A stretch of DNA of 64,000 bases from Sclerotinia nivalis (lineage: Eukaryota; Ascomycota; Leotiomycetes; Helotiales; Sclerotiniaceae): contig JAPEIS010000003.1 of assembly GCA_029531795.1 (NCBI GenBank), positions 1,922,001 through 1,986,000 of the forward strand, in the 5' to 3' direction. The notes below the pieces were generated by a model. That model was not told the DNA's origin. It saw nothing but the letters and a program-made list of their open reading frames with translations, and did not search any database. This document shows, one piece after another, positions 37,052-49,219 of this stretch; the stretch's first letter is position 1, and each line of letters begins with the position of its first letter. The translations under genes were made by a program, and so were the position numbers.

Positions 37052-37999
37052 TTACCACTTCTTCCGCTTCTTTGGAGATACTTTGACAGTAACCTTCAAA
37101 GAATATATCAGCCGTCAAATCATGATGATTTAACCCGGGGGACTTACATCGGGATAGACGCAGTTTGCATTACTTGTCGCACAAGCGGAGCATCTGGGCA
37201 AACCTCTGTCACACCCAACGTGCCTTTCATAACAGTTGACGCAAGCGCGGACCGACGCAGTTGTCACCGCTAAAGTTGCTCGAGGTGTTGGTGCAGGTGC
37301 GTGCGGTCTGTGAGAAGGAGCAATATAATGTTCACTTCCTCCTGAAGAGAATGGTTCGCCGGCCTCAAGATCATCCACATCGACGTCAATGATCGTCGAA
37401 AGACTTCCAGATCTGCCTCTTGGCACAGTGTCGTCATGAGAGTCCTCCCTCCAATACTCAAGAAGAGACATACGACCGTTAATTCTCTTCCCCTCCATTT
37501 GACCTGCAAGCCGATTGATAGTATCAACAACTGGTGGGAACTCTACTTGCTTTGGGCGATTGTCAATTGCATTCGTGACGTGCTTGGGGTGTGGATTGAT
37601 CTCATCGCTTGGTTCCATGTACTTTCGAATTAGTTCGTCTTGTTGTGCAGGAGCTTTATTCTTTCCAGCCGTGCGTTTCATCCTCAGTTGTCTGTTTCCG
37701 GGGACCCCATGCGCACACTGGCCGGCAATCCATTCTTCTTCCTCTTGAAGCAAACATTGTGAGACCCATGTCGATCTGAAATCGATGCATTCGCTATGCT
37801 CAACTCTTCTATGAACTTCGTGGATGCTGCCTATAACTCCGCTATTATTGAAGGTGAGGAATGGAGGTTGTGTAGTACACCTGATCACGCGATCCTCCGC
37901 GACATCAAGGCGCCCGAAATTGCCGGAAGAAGTTGTGCTGGCTCCATTTATGGATTTAAGCTTGCTGGTGTCAATAGGTTTTGATTTTGTTCTACCCAT
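37052..37999 (-). CDS. Small protein with a C-terminal Zn2Cys6 finger and NLS-like tail
   Basis: Two exons, 37999-37148 and 37093-37052, giving 297 residues. The frame without splicing would stop at 37130 with a short PPG tail; a 54-nt intron (37094-37147, GTAAGT...TTGAAG) instead joins CVYPD to VTVKVSPKKRKKW, a basic tail resembling a nuclear localisation signal. The finger is canonical CX2CX6CX6CX2CX6C (CVNC, CDRGLPRC, CSAC, then C of NANCVYP) but lies at the very C-terminus, whereas most fungal Zn2Cys6 regulators carry it near the N-terminus. No fungal_trans middle region is present. The rest is polar, with a low-complexity Pro/His stretch (HRPHAPAPTPRATL) just before the finger. It is probably nuclear and DNA-binding; the role is unknown. 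Confidence 0.72.
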
Positions 38000-39483
38000 G
38001 GTTATAATAGTAGCTGGTGCGAAGGAAAATTTGGAAGTTGTAAATTGGTGGATGGTGTGGGTGGTGGTTCTTGGGTGGTTGTTTACAAAAGTTCCAGTCT
38101 CTCAATCCATGAATTAGCCGAAGCAAACCGTAATCGTGATCATTTTCAAATGGAAATGAGAGGTTTCCAAGGTTATTAGTATCATCCATTTCATCTGATA
38201 GTGAATTTACTATATTTTCATCTTTGATTTCTAGCAGTCTCCAATACAGTAACTCTACACACACACACCTTGGAGCTTGAATGCAGCTAGCATGTTGAAA
38301 TGATTTTAGAGGGGTAACAAAGACTATGTGATGAAAGCAAGTGCTTTATATAATGATATCTAGTCTTTACATAATTTGGCTAGCTGAATCTTTGTGTTAG
38401 TTTGACTATTTAGCCAAATTTAATATTAGAAAGCATCATGTTTAATAAATTGTACATGAACTTCTACTACAACAACGGTCTTATTTACATCAGTCAGTCT
38501 ATTGCATATATACTTTTCATCGGAAAAGTGTTCTTTCTACAGCGGCTATCATTTTTGAGGTTTATATTCCTTTCCTATTAAAGTCTGGGATTAAGTTGCT
38601 CAAACTTGTTGAGCTGATTTATCACTGGAACACAAAGCAGTCAACCCATAGACGATTCAGCTTTCACAAATGAACTTTGTTGTCCATCTCTATTTTATTT
38701 TTCCAAGATAGGAGATGACATACTCCCCTGCACCAGTTCCATATGCACCGAATGATCTACCAGCTGCATCCAGGCTACATAATTAAACATTTGATGGATG
38801 AGTTGGCGCAGAAGAAAAGAATATAGACCGCAAAATGAGTTTTAGTTGGCTGATACATTCACTTCTAGAGATTTTAGATATCGTTATTCTAATTAGTTTA
38901 GGTTAGCATGTGAGAGATCACAAGTGTGCCTTTTGCGAGTGAATGAGAGAACCTGCCAAAGTGAAGTGAGTGATACGATGTGTTCTAACTCTATTGGGAA
39001 TTTGAAGGGCACGCATCTAAATCCATTATATTCAATATCTGATATCTAAATCCAGCTTGGAGTCCAACAATGCTCGTATCGCTTGTCTTAAGGAGAGCCT
39101 CTATCATCCTTATAGTCATCCTGGATATACTTACGCCTGGATATACTTAGCTTGTTACAACAAATTTCCATCACTGGTCACTCTTTTCCTTGTGAAGGAC
39201 GATTTATATATAAATGATATCATTTGTTGTATTATGCTAGTACAATGGCATTACATTATGATTATCACATTAGGGTCTTAAGTTCATCAACGCTCACCAT
39301 ATTACCAATACTATTAATTAAATTGTGTTTTATTTTTTAATTGTTTTTATATTTATATGTTATTCATAGATCTATCTTGATTTATCTCCAAAGTAGGAAA
39401 ACTCGTCAAATTCGAATCACTTAGCAAGCGCCAGCGCTTTCAAGGAGTGAAAAAGGAAAGTACCCAGTCAAAAAAAATCAATC
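38000..39483. other. Intergenic, about 1.5 kb
   Basis: Promoter side of the C-terminal-finger gene and 3' side of the next gene. Very AT-rich from about 38330 to 39400. A short (AC)n run lies near 38260. The frames at 37992-38264 minus and 39057-39281 plus have no family resemblance. Confidence 0.5.
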
Positions 39484-40470
39484 CTAGAGTCGCTTCGTGA
39501 TTGATCCCATTACTGACTTACCGAATGACTTGACTTTCTCACTCTTGCTCTGCTTTTCCTTGGGGAGATTGGATTGTCTGGCCGGAGGTTCCACCTCCTC
39601 CAATTCAAAAACTAACGCCCCAGCCCTTTCTTGCGGGTAATGATACCAGGCATAAATCTTCTTTACCTGCTTGCCCAAAGTCTGCGCATGATCCGCGCAC
39701 ATTCTGACCACAGTCCTTCCGTTCGCGGTCCCAAGCAACATCTTGAACTCATCACTACATATGTTATTGTCACCCGATGTGATACTATAGCTAATTTTTG
39801 CCTTCTTACCCGCAAGTAATGACACTGGCGAAATACCTTGGGACACCAGTACATCTTGGATCGTCCAAAGAGTTCCCTGATTGATGATATTATCAATGAT
39901 AACATACTTCAACTTTCTAACATGTGACTCACCCGGGTTCCTAGTCAAGTGCACAGTGCATGCATCGCGCCAAGCTTGATACATGAGTTCACTACTATAC
40001 AGACGCGCATTATCTGTATCAGGATCCCAATCAGCCTTTACATCCTGGTATTTTACGATCATTGTCCCCGTTTTCACAGATACATTAATTTCGGCTATAC
40101 AGCCAGAAGTCTCCGCAAGATTCATACCTGCCTTCTCCGTTTCATCAAATATTCTAGTGCAGAAATTGTATTCAGACCAATGGTCTCCTGGCCCATCAAG
40201 CTGCAGTTCTGGATCGGAGAAGATAAAGCCCATGGCGTCCTCCTCCTGGCATTCTGGGGTTTCTTTTCCGTGGCCTCCGGGGTTGTTCACGTAGCGGATA
40301 TTCCAGTCGGGATACTGAATGTCTCTGCGTGGGTCCATGTTGAGGGCAGTTTGGTTGGCGAGGAGCACGGCATTACCGCGTTCAAGGTACCTCTCTGGTG
40401 CTAAAACTTCACTCAAACCTTTCATTCGATTTACTGCCTTGAGGCGAGCTGGTCGATCAATTTTGTCCAT
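39484..40470 (-). CDS. Hypothetical protein, 328 residues
   Basis: Single continuous frame from ATG 40470 to a stop at 39484. I do not recognise the family. Visible traits: a basic N-terminal 25 residues, a mixed alpha/beta middle part with a conserved-looking core (YSSELMYQAWRDACTVHL at about 160-177, then KLKYVIIDNIINQGTLWTI), and a Lys/Ser-rich C-terminal tail (KEKQSKSEKVKSFGKS). There is no signal peptide or membrane segment. Length, smooth amino-acid composition and lack of stops over almost 1 kb in AT-rich surroundings support a real gene. Its neighbours do not suggest a function. Confidence 0.7.
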   Translation of the reverse strand: MDKIDRPARLKAVNRMKGLSEVLAPERYLERGNAVLLANQTALNMDPRRDIQYPDWNIRYVNNPGGHGKETPECQEEDAMGFIFSDPELQLDGPGDHWSEYNFCTRIFDETEKAGMNLAETSGCIAEINVSVKTGTMIVKYQDVKADWDPDTDNARLYSSELMYQAWRDACTVHLTRNPGESHVRKLKYVIIDNIINQGTLWTIQDVLVSQGISPVSLLAGKKAKISYSITSGDNNICSDEFKMLLGTANGRTVVRMCADHAQTLGKQVKKIYAWYHYPQERAGALVFELEEVEPPARQSNLPKEKQSKSEKVKSFGKSVMGSITKRL

Positions 40471-42268
40471 TTTGCAGAAGTTGACTTACTGTTTTAAGGT
40501 AGACTTACTTTTCTTAAACTTGATGGGTTCCAAGTACAGGATTCTTTTAGATGTTTTGTTTCGATGTAAATGCAGGATGATGAAACAAATCAACAATAGG
40601 ATTATAAATAGTTTTCATCAGGGTGAATTTGATGTTGTTTAGCAATTATTTAGCAGTTGTTTTGTAAAAAAAAATATAACTCCAGGTGTGGTCTCGCTTA
40701 GCTATTGTTTCGATGTTGTTTTTTAGTCCTGGGAATTAAATTGCCGAAACAAAATCTCCTTCTTTCTATGACAGGATGATGGGTTTCTAAAGAAAGAAAT
40801 GAAAATTAGTATTATAGTGTACAAAGTTTTTACCAGGATACTAATTTATATGATATTGAATACAACGAACTGGATTTATATCAGGAAGATGGGTTTCCTA
40901 AACAAAGAAGAGAGAAGCGAGCTTACATTAGAGATTATTATATTATATTAACTCTTTTTGAATCTATCTGTCAAATCATACCATGTCATTTGTCATGATC
41001 TCACAATCAGATCAAAATTGTAAGTTAGCTTTCATAGACAAAAGAGAACAACAATATAATAATAATTTTACTCTACTCGCAAAACCCAAACTCCAATCAT
41101 CCCCTATCAGCCATGAGCCTCGCGTTACTTATTGAAACACGAAAAACCTCACTCCCATGATTAGCCCTAACATTTCACAAAGATCGGGAGTTTCCAAGGT
41201 TCCAGACATGAATATTAGATGGGAAATCGTGAGGATGACGACAACGATATTGTTGATGGACTATACCTAGTAGTAATCCCTAAAAATAAATATATTCAAC
41301 AATCAACCTCCATTCCAAAGCTATATAGCATCACATATTGAATAGGTATGATTCATATCCGCCAGCTAGCTAGCTAGCTAGATTAGAGAGCCAGAGATTC
41401 TATATAGATTCTCTACTTCTATAAAAGTTAGCTCCTCAGTAATCGGGAGACTGAGTCTGGGCACTTGTATATTATCGATAACACAATAATAGAAAACCAT
41501 AACTAAAATCACTTTGTAGTATTACCATCCTCTCTTATTTGTTTCTTAAGTATCAAAATCTCCTTTTGATTTTGATAACCTCTACAACCTTCTTTCCTTC
41601 CCCTTCCTTTCTTTCTATCCCCTCCCCATTCTATCCGTCATCCGTTCTCTTCTATATTTAACTTCTTAACCTCCTCCATCCTCTATATATCATTCATCAT
41701 TTACCCTCCATTATCTAAACCAATCAATCAACCAACCAACCAACCAAATAAATCAATAATATATTCCGCCATACAAAAAATCTAGCACCCCTGTTTCACA
41801 ACCCCAAAACAAGTAAATATAACACAAAAAACAAATTCCATAACACCAACCACTCCTACCCATCACATCTCATCTCATCTTATCTCATAATCTCAACCTT
41901 GTAAAACCCCCCCCTGTCTAATATCTAAATTATTTGGCTTATCTATATACTTATATACTTATACACTTATCCTTACACATCAAATCACATCAAATCATAT
42001 CAAATCATATCAAATCATATCAAATCATATCAAATCATATCAAATCATATCAAATCATATCAAATCATATCAAATCAAACAATTAATTTTAAAAATTAAT
42101 TTGAATATAATAATCAAATAATTCTAGTTTCCCGGAAATTCCATACACATTGAGATATCCAAAACTCGTACAAAGAAATACCAGTATCCAATTCAGATCC
42201 CGAACATCAATATCAACATCCCACACCTCCACACCCTCTCATAGACAACATCCTACCATCACCACTCC
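40471..42268. other. AT-rich intergenic region with simple repeats
   Basis: About 1.8 kb between the unknown gene and the 3' end of ELP5. It contains a GCTA tetramer run (about 41362-41381), a decamer array at 41981-42077 and long C/T-rich and A-rich stretches. No coding frame was found. Confidence 0.6.
41981..42077. repeat. CAAATCATAT decamer tandem array
   Basis: About 9.7 copies of CAAATCATAT; the first unit is CAAATCACAT and the last is truncated, the rest are identical. It lies about 190 bp beyond the ELP5 stop codon. Confidence 0.95.
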
Positions 42269-43653
42269 TCAAATCTCATCCTCCTCATCATCAAAATCCT
42301 CCCTATCCTCCGCCCCCATCTCATAAAGAATCTTCCCCCCATTCCCAATCCCCCCCTCCTTCTGCGCATCAAAATACGGCAGAACAACATTCTCCCTATC
42401 CCTCTTCTGTTTCTCCGTCAAGCCCAGATTAAACGTAACATCACCCTCCATCCCCTCATCCTCTCCTTTCGCCATCGAATTATCCCCAATTTCCGGCGCT
42501 GCAAAAGCTGGATGTTCATCGAGTAGTTGAATGGTACCGAGATCTTTAGTCGTGGGAGAAATTGTATGATGTGGAGGTGGTGTATAGATAAAGGTTTCGC
42601 GAGTGCCTCGACCGGATTTCCGCCGCATTTCGAGCGTTAGGACGATTTCTCCTTTTTTGGCATCGGGTGTATGACCATTTCCAAATCCCTTGATTACGCC
42701 TTCTTTTCCTTCTGCAATGCCAAATTCGGGTTCTCGAGCGGATTTATCGCTTGCGCGTTTGCGGGCGAGTTCGTGGGTGAAGTTGTGGGGTGAGAGGATG
42801 GCGGTGGCGAGGAAGAGGAGGGTTGTTAGGGGGGTCGGGGTGTAGGGGTTTACGTTTGTGGATGAAGGTGGAACGGGAATGTCGAGGTGATAGGTGCAGA
42901 GGAGGGATATAGTTGGATGGATTATGAGGGAGGAGAGGAAGGGGGAGAGATGATTTGGGTGGGTTGTAAGGGGATGAAGATTATCGATTATGAGGAGGGT
43001 TTCTGGGTTTTGTTAGCTATATATTTACCTGGTATCCACGGGGAACAAGAGAAGAACATACTTTGCTGAGATGCCGATGGAAGAGTTGTAGGTGAAGGTA
43101 AATGCGCAACGATCTCTCGACGAAGCTGTGAAAGTGGTTTACCATGTGCTGAGACAAAAACATCCGGGGTAAAGGGTAATCGTTTCTGAAGAGTAGAGAA
43201 TGAAATAAAGATGACCTTCGATTTTGAGATCTATAAAAATGAATCAGTATAACAATAGACCAGCAAGGAAACTCGATTCCAATAAATCAACATCTAAAAG
43301 CAATACATCGATAACAAATGACATCGAACTCAATTCACGTGATCGTACACAAACACAAATTTTCCACCTTCGAACGAGAACTACTCGCACCACCCACCCA
43401 CCATGCATATCCTCCTCCGCCAAAGTTCCTAATCCTCACCATCCCTCCAACAAACCCCCAGAAAACAAAAACAAAATGTCAAAAAATAACCCACCAAAGC
43501 CCTCCTCCAAAACTCCCTAACAATTAACCTTCCACTCTGCTCCAACGAATCCAATATCAACGTAAACGGACTCGCTCCATCTCTGAGATTCAATAGTTTT
43601 TGAAAAAGTAACGTGTTATGTGTTCTTCTTTGTTGAAGTGGTGAGGGCGCCAT
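42269..43653 (-). CDS. ELP5: Elongator complex subunit Elp5 (Iki1)
   Basis: Three exons on the minus strand: 43653-43495, 43230-43062 and 43002-42269, giving 353 residues. Conserved parts are the start MAPSPLQQRRTHNTLLFQKL with LRDGASPFTLILDSLEQSGR, the strand KVIFISF after intron 1, TLLIIDNLHPL after intron 2, and the acidic C-terminus with FNLGLTEKQKRDRENVVLPY and a final DFDDEEDEI. Elp5 forms the Elp456 hexameric RecA-like ring of Elongator, required for wobble-uridine modification (mcm5/ncm5) of tRNAs. Intron 1 is long (264 nt, 43231-43494) and starts with the weaker GTGGGT; intron 2 is 59 nt with GTATGT. Intron 1 could hide a second small intron. The identity is good; the first junction is the least certain. 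Confidence 0.87.
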
Positions 43654-44693
43654 TGTTGTTTTTATTTGGTGTTTCGTGGGATGTAGAAGATATAAAAAGG
43701 ATGGATGAGATTTATGATGTAAGAGGTACGATGAGTCTTGTGTGGCGGGGCGGAATAACTAGAATTGATAGCAAGTGCTAGTGGAGCGGGAGGAAAGATT
43801 TTTTGATTTTAGGGTTGGTGGGGGCGGGGTAAATTTTAGTTTTGGGTTTTCGGATTTTGTAAATCGGGACGTCTTAATAAAAGGAGATATATTTCACTCA
43901 TTAGCATTTACACATATTTAATATCGGCATCTTATTTCCCTCACTCAAATAAAAACAGATATCGAAAATCGAAAATCAGGAAGGAAATAATGATCACGTG
44001 ATCATCATACTCTCTCCCATAAATTCCATCCTCGTTCTTGAACTAGGCGAACAGATTTCGTCGATTCCAATCTGAATATATCTAGTCAATAACATCTCAA
44101 ATTGTATTAAGAAGGCTCAATAATTCTGCCCATATAACTTAATCAATACTAACTCAATGGGTACTTTTTATAGGACTTGCCTCACCGGGAGTTTTTCCTT
44201 CTACGATCTCAACTCCCACTCCCATAACATTCTCTAAGCTGCGTACACAATAAATATAACACAATATAATATCACATCATTACGCTTCAAAGAAGAAGCT
44301 ACACAAATCACCAAAAATTCTATACACAAGCAATAAATACTTAGTGTTCAAATATATAGATATATAGAACTGATTCATTTCCACAAACCTCCCTAATCTA
44401 ATTACCACCTATCACTTTACCTAACAAGCAGCTATGGCATGGCGAAGCTATATGATCATGCCAAACAACTTTATCATCTGCTCACAATGACTTTTCATCT
44501 CATTCCATTCTATTCGATTTCATCCCATCACTCCAAAACTCCACGCCAAATGCATATTAATCCATCCATCCATGTGTCCATCCATCCATCAATTCATTAC
44601 TATATTTCTCAAGGAAATGTATTCTATTTCACCCGAGTACATTCCCCTTCCACATTCCACTTCCCCCATTTCCTCTTTCCTCCTTCCTCCCGC
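43654..44693. other. ELP5 promoter and SEC8 3' spacer
   Basis: About 1 kb. It contains the E-box palindrome described separately and a CATC-rich stretch near 44560-44600. The plus-strand frame at 44439-44954 runs into SEC8 on the opposite strand and is low-complexity, so it was not accepted. Confidence 0.5.
43990..44005. promoter_or_regulatory. 16-bp perfect palindrome centred on a CACGTG E-box
   Basis: ATGATCACGTGATCAT, about 340 bp upstream of the ELP5 ATG. CACGTGA is the core bound by Cbf1-type bHLH factors in fungi. A second CACGTGATC lies inside ELP5 intron 1 (43336-43344). Binding is inferred only. Confidence 0.4.
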
Positions 44694-47600
44694 TTAACTC
44701 TGCCACATATACTCACTCAACTGCAACATACACTCACCCATTCCCCTCTTCGCAACCGTCGTAATACCCCTCTCATTACTACCCAACGGTTCACTAAAAA
44801 ACAACTCCACCAACGCCTTCAACTCATCATAGCTAAACTTCACTTCATCATCCGCAGGCGCAGCAGTAGCCGCTTCATTTCCACCTCCACCTCCACTTGC
44901 ACCACCCTTCTCCTTCGCCCACCCAACAATACCCTCAGGTCCCTCTTCAAATAGTCCCCAATACCTGCTACTCCTCACAAGTCCTACTCCATCCTCTACC
45001 CCCTTCAAATTTTGCTGTAGCACTAGTACATTCAATCTCATTCTCTTTCCTCCCTCTTTATTAATTTTCTGTATCTTGCTCGCATTATCAATCATAAAAG
45101 TATCAATTAACAGCCCCAATCCTTTCCTTATATAATTGATTTCTTTTTCTCTCAAGAACTTCACTATCGTTTCATCGTAGGCTACTAAATCCGCGTTTAG
45201 TGATAGGATAGTTGGATCTGGCTCTGAGACTGGTTGAGAGAGAATATATGGGTAGGGATTTGAGCCCGAGGAAATTGAGAGAACACGCGCTAGGGAGTGT
45301 AGAATTTGAATACGTGTTTCCATGTGAAGCGTCAGAAGGACGGTAGCAGCTAGTTCTTGGTATGAGGAAACAATTGAGTCGAATGCGCTAAATATATCAC
45401 ATTAGCCATGTACCAAATCTATCATATAAGAGAATAACTTACACAACGGTTTCTTGCGTCATAGGAAGATAAACCATGTTCTGTTCATCCTGCCCTCTCG
45501 GATCATTCAGCAGAGTCCAACGTCTATGCGGTGGTTTCTGCATTGATTGTGTACGAGATGAATCTGCATCATTCCTCGTAATATGTCTTAATTGTCCAAT
45601 CTTGATAGCTAACCATTTCATACTAGTGTATAAAACACAAAGAGATGAAATAGTTTCACGATCTGAGATGATATCATCCATCTGAAGAGGATTCTCATTT
45701 GTCTGTAGAATCAAAAGACCAGTTTCCTTGTCCAATAATTGACGATCGACTGCTTCACTTGCCCAAATTTTCTGCATAGTATCATGGATATCGCCAGGCT
45801 CACTGGCAAGTAGTGCAGATAGCTTAAGTGTTGAGCCTTCGGAATCACTAACTCGAGATACGAGTGATTTGAACCAGTCATAACATCTATCATAGTATCT
45901 CATCATTTGCGTGATGATAAGTTGACTCAATGCTTGATCGTGGGGAATTGTGTCCAACATTCTACAAAATGCTGTAATCAAATTAAAGAAAGCTGCCGTG
46001 CCTTTAAAGACAGGTCGTCTCGATACCCTTGCCCATTGTGCATCTTGTTGGAATGCATCAGTCTCCTCAAAGACCGAATCACTAAGTTTACCGAGTGTTT
46101 CATCAAGTTGAGGTAGAAAGACATTGACAAGAAAGTTGTCCAAGAACGATGTCAAAGTACTTGTGACTAAGTCCGAACCAGGCGGGACAATGGCTTTCAA
46201 TCTTTGTAAGAAGCTCAATGTAGGAGGTAACAACAAGCTCATGTTAAACACACTCGGCTCTACCAAAGACTTATGCGTTCCCATACCACCAGTTTTAGCA
46301 TCAAAAGCCGAACCAGTCAATCGTTTTGCTCCATTTCTTCCAACCGAACTCTCTAGGAAAGACTTCGCTTTCTTACTATCGGCACCTGATTTCCTTGAGC
46401 TCGACATGAGACCCGGTACAGCAGCTCTGATGATGTTCTCCAGCTCGTCATATTCAGTTGTCATATGAACAGACTTAGCATCCGCATCCGAAAACTTAAA
46501 TAGCTTCTCTAGCTTAGACGACTTGGAAGCACCAGGTCGAGGAGAATCAAATTGGTATACATCCGCATCTGTGGTAACATAATTATGTAACAGAGAGCGA
46601 ATTTCATTCTGGTATAGATTCCAGAGTTCTCTGAAACCACCAAGAAGTACAGTCGAATTCCTCATACCTTCTCTCTTTATAATAGCTTTTACCACATCAT
46701 AGAAAACACGATGACCTTCTGCAATAGCCTCGAATTTTGCGTATAATGTCCAAAGTAGATCATAGATAACATCTGTACGAATCGTATTCTCACGACTAGA
46801 GAATGTTTGACTTCCTTGTGTAGATGCGAACCCACCACGTAAAGAGCTTGGGTGCTTTTGATCAACTTCGCTGTTAGTTTCATTGACGATGCCAAATAGC
46901 TCAACTGGAAGTCTCTGTTTGATGGTATTAACAGCAATATCCAGACGACCGAGCTTATTCAATGCTTCCGTCAGCAATTCCACATAATAGAAAGTGTCTG
47001 CCTCCGGATTCCTCGACGCATCTTCTACCATCGGCTCAGCCAAATCCATGCTGTCAAGTACCTCGAAAAATGGCCTCACACCATTTGGATTCTCGAATTT
47101 CTCCTTCGCAACACCACCTTGAGCCTTTGCCAACATCTGCCATCTTTCCTGACAATAAGGCGACTTTAAATATAAATGATCATGAAGTTCCTCAATCAAT
47201 ATATCCGTCAAAGCCGTTTCCTGATTTGCAAGATAAGTCCTCAGTTCACTCAAAGCCCCAATATCATCCAACTCCGGGGATCGAATCCTACGTAGAGCAT
47301 CCTGCAAAACATCCACCGCAGTCAAGAATCTCTTCTCAGAAATCCGTGCTTCCAATTGATCCGGAACCAGCCGTAATTCCTCCACCTCAGAAAGCGTATG
47401 TAACAATTCATCATAGGTCGTCGAAGCCGCTCCCAATTTCTTCAACTCTGGATCCGTAGTCGAAAGATTAGCTTTCGATTGCGCGAGCGAATCCTTCAAT
47501 GTTCGTACCCTCTTCTGCGACGTCTGAATACTCGTTTGAATTTTATGAAATGTACCAATCGAACTGTTGAATCCTTGATGATGTTCATGTACAATATTTT

Positions 47601-48063
47601 TAAGAGAATCCTGTAGATATTGCATCGATTGTTCAAACTGCGCATATTCATGTGCCTTGCCAACCGAACTCGTGTCTAAAAGCTGTAATGCCAATTGTAC
47701 TGGCACACATCCACTTTCACACAACGCAGGCCATTCCGTCTTGATATGTTCCAGAACCTCTCCGATTTGTTTCTCCGCGTTGGTTTCTTCTAATTTCGGT
47801 CTACCCGTCGGTTCTCTCGGTCGTGAAACACCTAGGGATCGAGGAGTTCGCGGCATGGAAGGCGATGGTGTTCGAAGACCTTCTTGTCGAGGAGGTGGAG
47901 TGGCGTATCGATCAGTTCCTGTACCATATGGATCATAATCTCCATCTTCAGTGATTTGTCCTGGAAAGCCACTTGCATTTGCATTCCTACCATTTCCATA
48001 TCCAGTAGAATTGCCATTCATATAAGGGTCCCCCCCGAGACCTCCATATCCTCTTCCTGACAT
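44694..48063 (-). CDS. SEC8: Exocyst complex component Sec8
   Basis: Two exons, 48063-45443 and 45387-44694, with a 55-nt intron (GTAAGT...TATTTAG) that joins TQETVV to AFDSIVSSYQELAATVLL; 1104 residues. The N-terminal about 90 residues are Gly/Asn/Pro-rich and disordered. The Sec8 N-terminal coiled-coil domain follows at about 95-235 (IGEVLEHIKTEWPALCESGC, TLKDSLAQSKANLSTTDPEL), with helical-rod sequence through the rest (DILIEELHDHLYLKSPYCQ, WLAIKIGQLRHITRND). A short Gly-rich linker lies near the C-terminus. Sec8 is a core subunit of the octameric exocyst that tethers secretory vesicles at the plasma membrane of growing hyphal tips. The identity is clear. Confidence 0.93.
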
Positions 48064-48525
48064 ATCCTATATTATTGAAATCGCATCACTTTTTTGATCG
48101 TTTCGTACCATTCGTAGATGTGTTATGATTTGTGAGAGTCTGGTGTTTTATTGTGTTTTAACATAGGGATTATATTGAAGCTCGGCCGTTAGCTTCGATA
48201 CATTGCGTGACATTAGTAAATAAGCGAGTGTGAACATCAATTCCAGGAGCTAAAAATTTATCAATCATGTTTCTCTAAGGAAATATAAAATCAGTGATTT
48301 TCTGTTTTGATGATAGTTAATTTGATTATAATATATTAAAAAACAAATCTTTGTTTCAACTCTATACAAACTATATAAACTACAAAAACAATTATTTATT
48401 AACTTTATTTTATACTTCTATAAAAAGAGTTTCTTTACATCAAAAGCAAAATTAAAAAAACATCACAAAATGTGACGATCCTGTTATTCTATTATGCCAT
48501 AAATGCCTTAGGCCATTCTTTCGGC

Positions 48526-48632
48526 TTTTGGTCCCCTCCGAAGGGACCAAAATGCCTCAGGTTATTATTTCATTTATTTCATTTATTTCACCCTGTATTC
48601 GCTTAGGGCTTTGGTCCCCTCCGAGGGGACCA
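48526..48632. repeat. Two copies of a GGTCCCCTCCGA hairpin, 84 bp apart
   Basis: Hairpin 1 has a 10-bp perfect stem (48526-48535 with 48543-48552) and a 7-nt loop. Hairpin 2 has an 8-bp perfect stem (48612-48619 with 48625-48632) and a 5-nt loop. Both share TTTGGTCCCCTCCGA. They lie about 500 bp upstream of the SEC8 ATG in otherwise AT-rich DNA. Confidence 0.75.
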
Positions 48633-49171
48633 TAAAAGGCTCAACTCTATTGTATTTGGTACGGTAGTTTGTTATTCTCTAGTATAGATTAATTGATTCA
48701 TTCTATCATGCCTTGAATTAAGACCATCGTCACACAAAAAGCAAAAGCACCTTTTCTGAGGTCCCTCACACATACCTATAACCATTTCCATACCCATTTC
48801 CACTTATCCCCCAATCTCCAATCTCTCTCATACTCTCAAGATATAACATAACATCTAACATCTAATCCTCCAATCCCTCCTCATTTCAAAATCCTCCTTA
48901 GATATACTAGATATACTAACAACTTTCCTTTCTAATATCCTCAACACTCCTTCCTTTATCCTCCTTTTCTCAAGATAAATCAACCCACAATCCCCCAGTG
49001 CAAACTCCTCCCCTTCCTTCCCTCATACCCTCTCCTCCTCCCCCTCACCACCAAATCACAAAATCCAACCATCTCCCTCATCATCCACCCATCCTTATCC
49101 AACTCCAACTACAAGTCCAACTTATCCTTAAGATAGATAGATACTATACGTATGACCCTTCATCCATTCCG

Positions 49172-49174
<3 letters not shown>

Positions 49175-49216
<42 letters not shown>
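49175..49216. repeat. (CT)n microsatellite
   Basis: An uninterrupted run of about 21 TC dinucleotides on the plus strand in pyrimidine-rich intergenic DNA. Confidence 0.95.

Positions 49217-49219
<3 letters not shown>

Noticed and set aside
42887..43069. Gly/Glu-rich plus-strand frame
   Set aside because: It is the antisense shadow of ELP5 exons 2 and 3, which carry conserved protein sequence.
44439..44954. 171-residue plus-strand frame with Ser/Thr/His-rich sequence
   Set aside because: Overlaps the SEC8 C-terminal exon on the opposite strand and is pyrimidine-driven low complexity.
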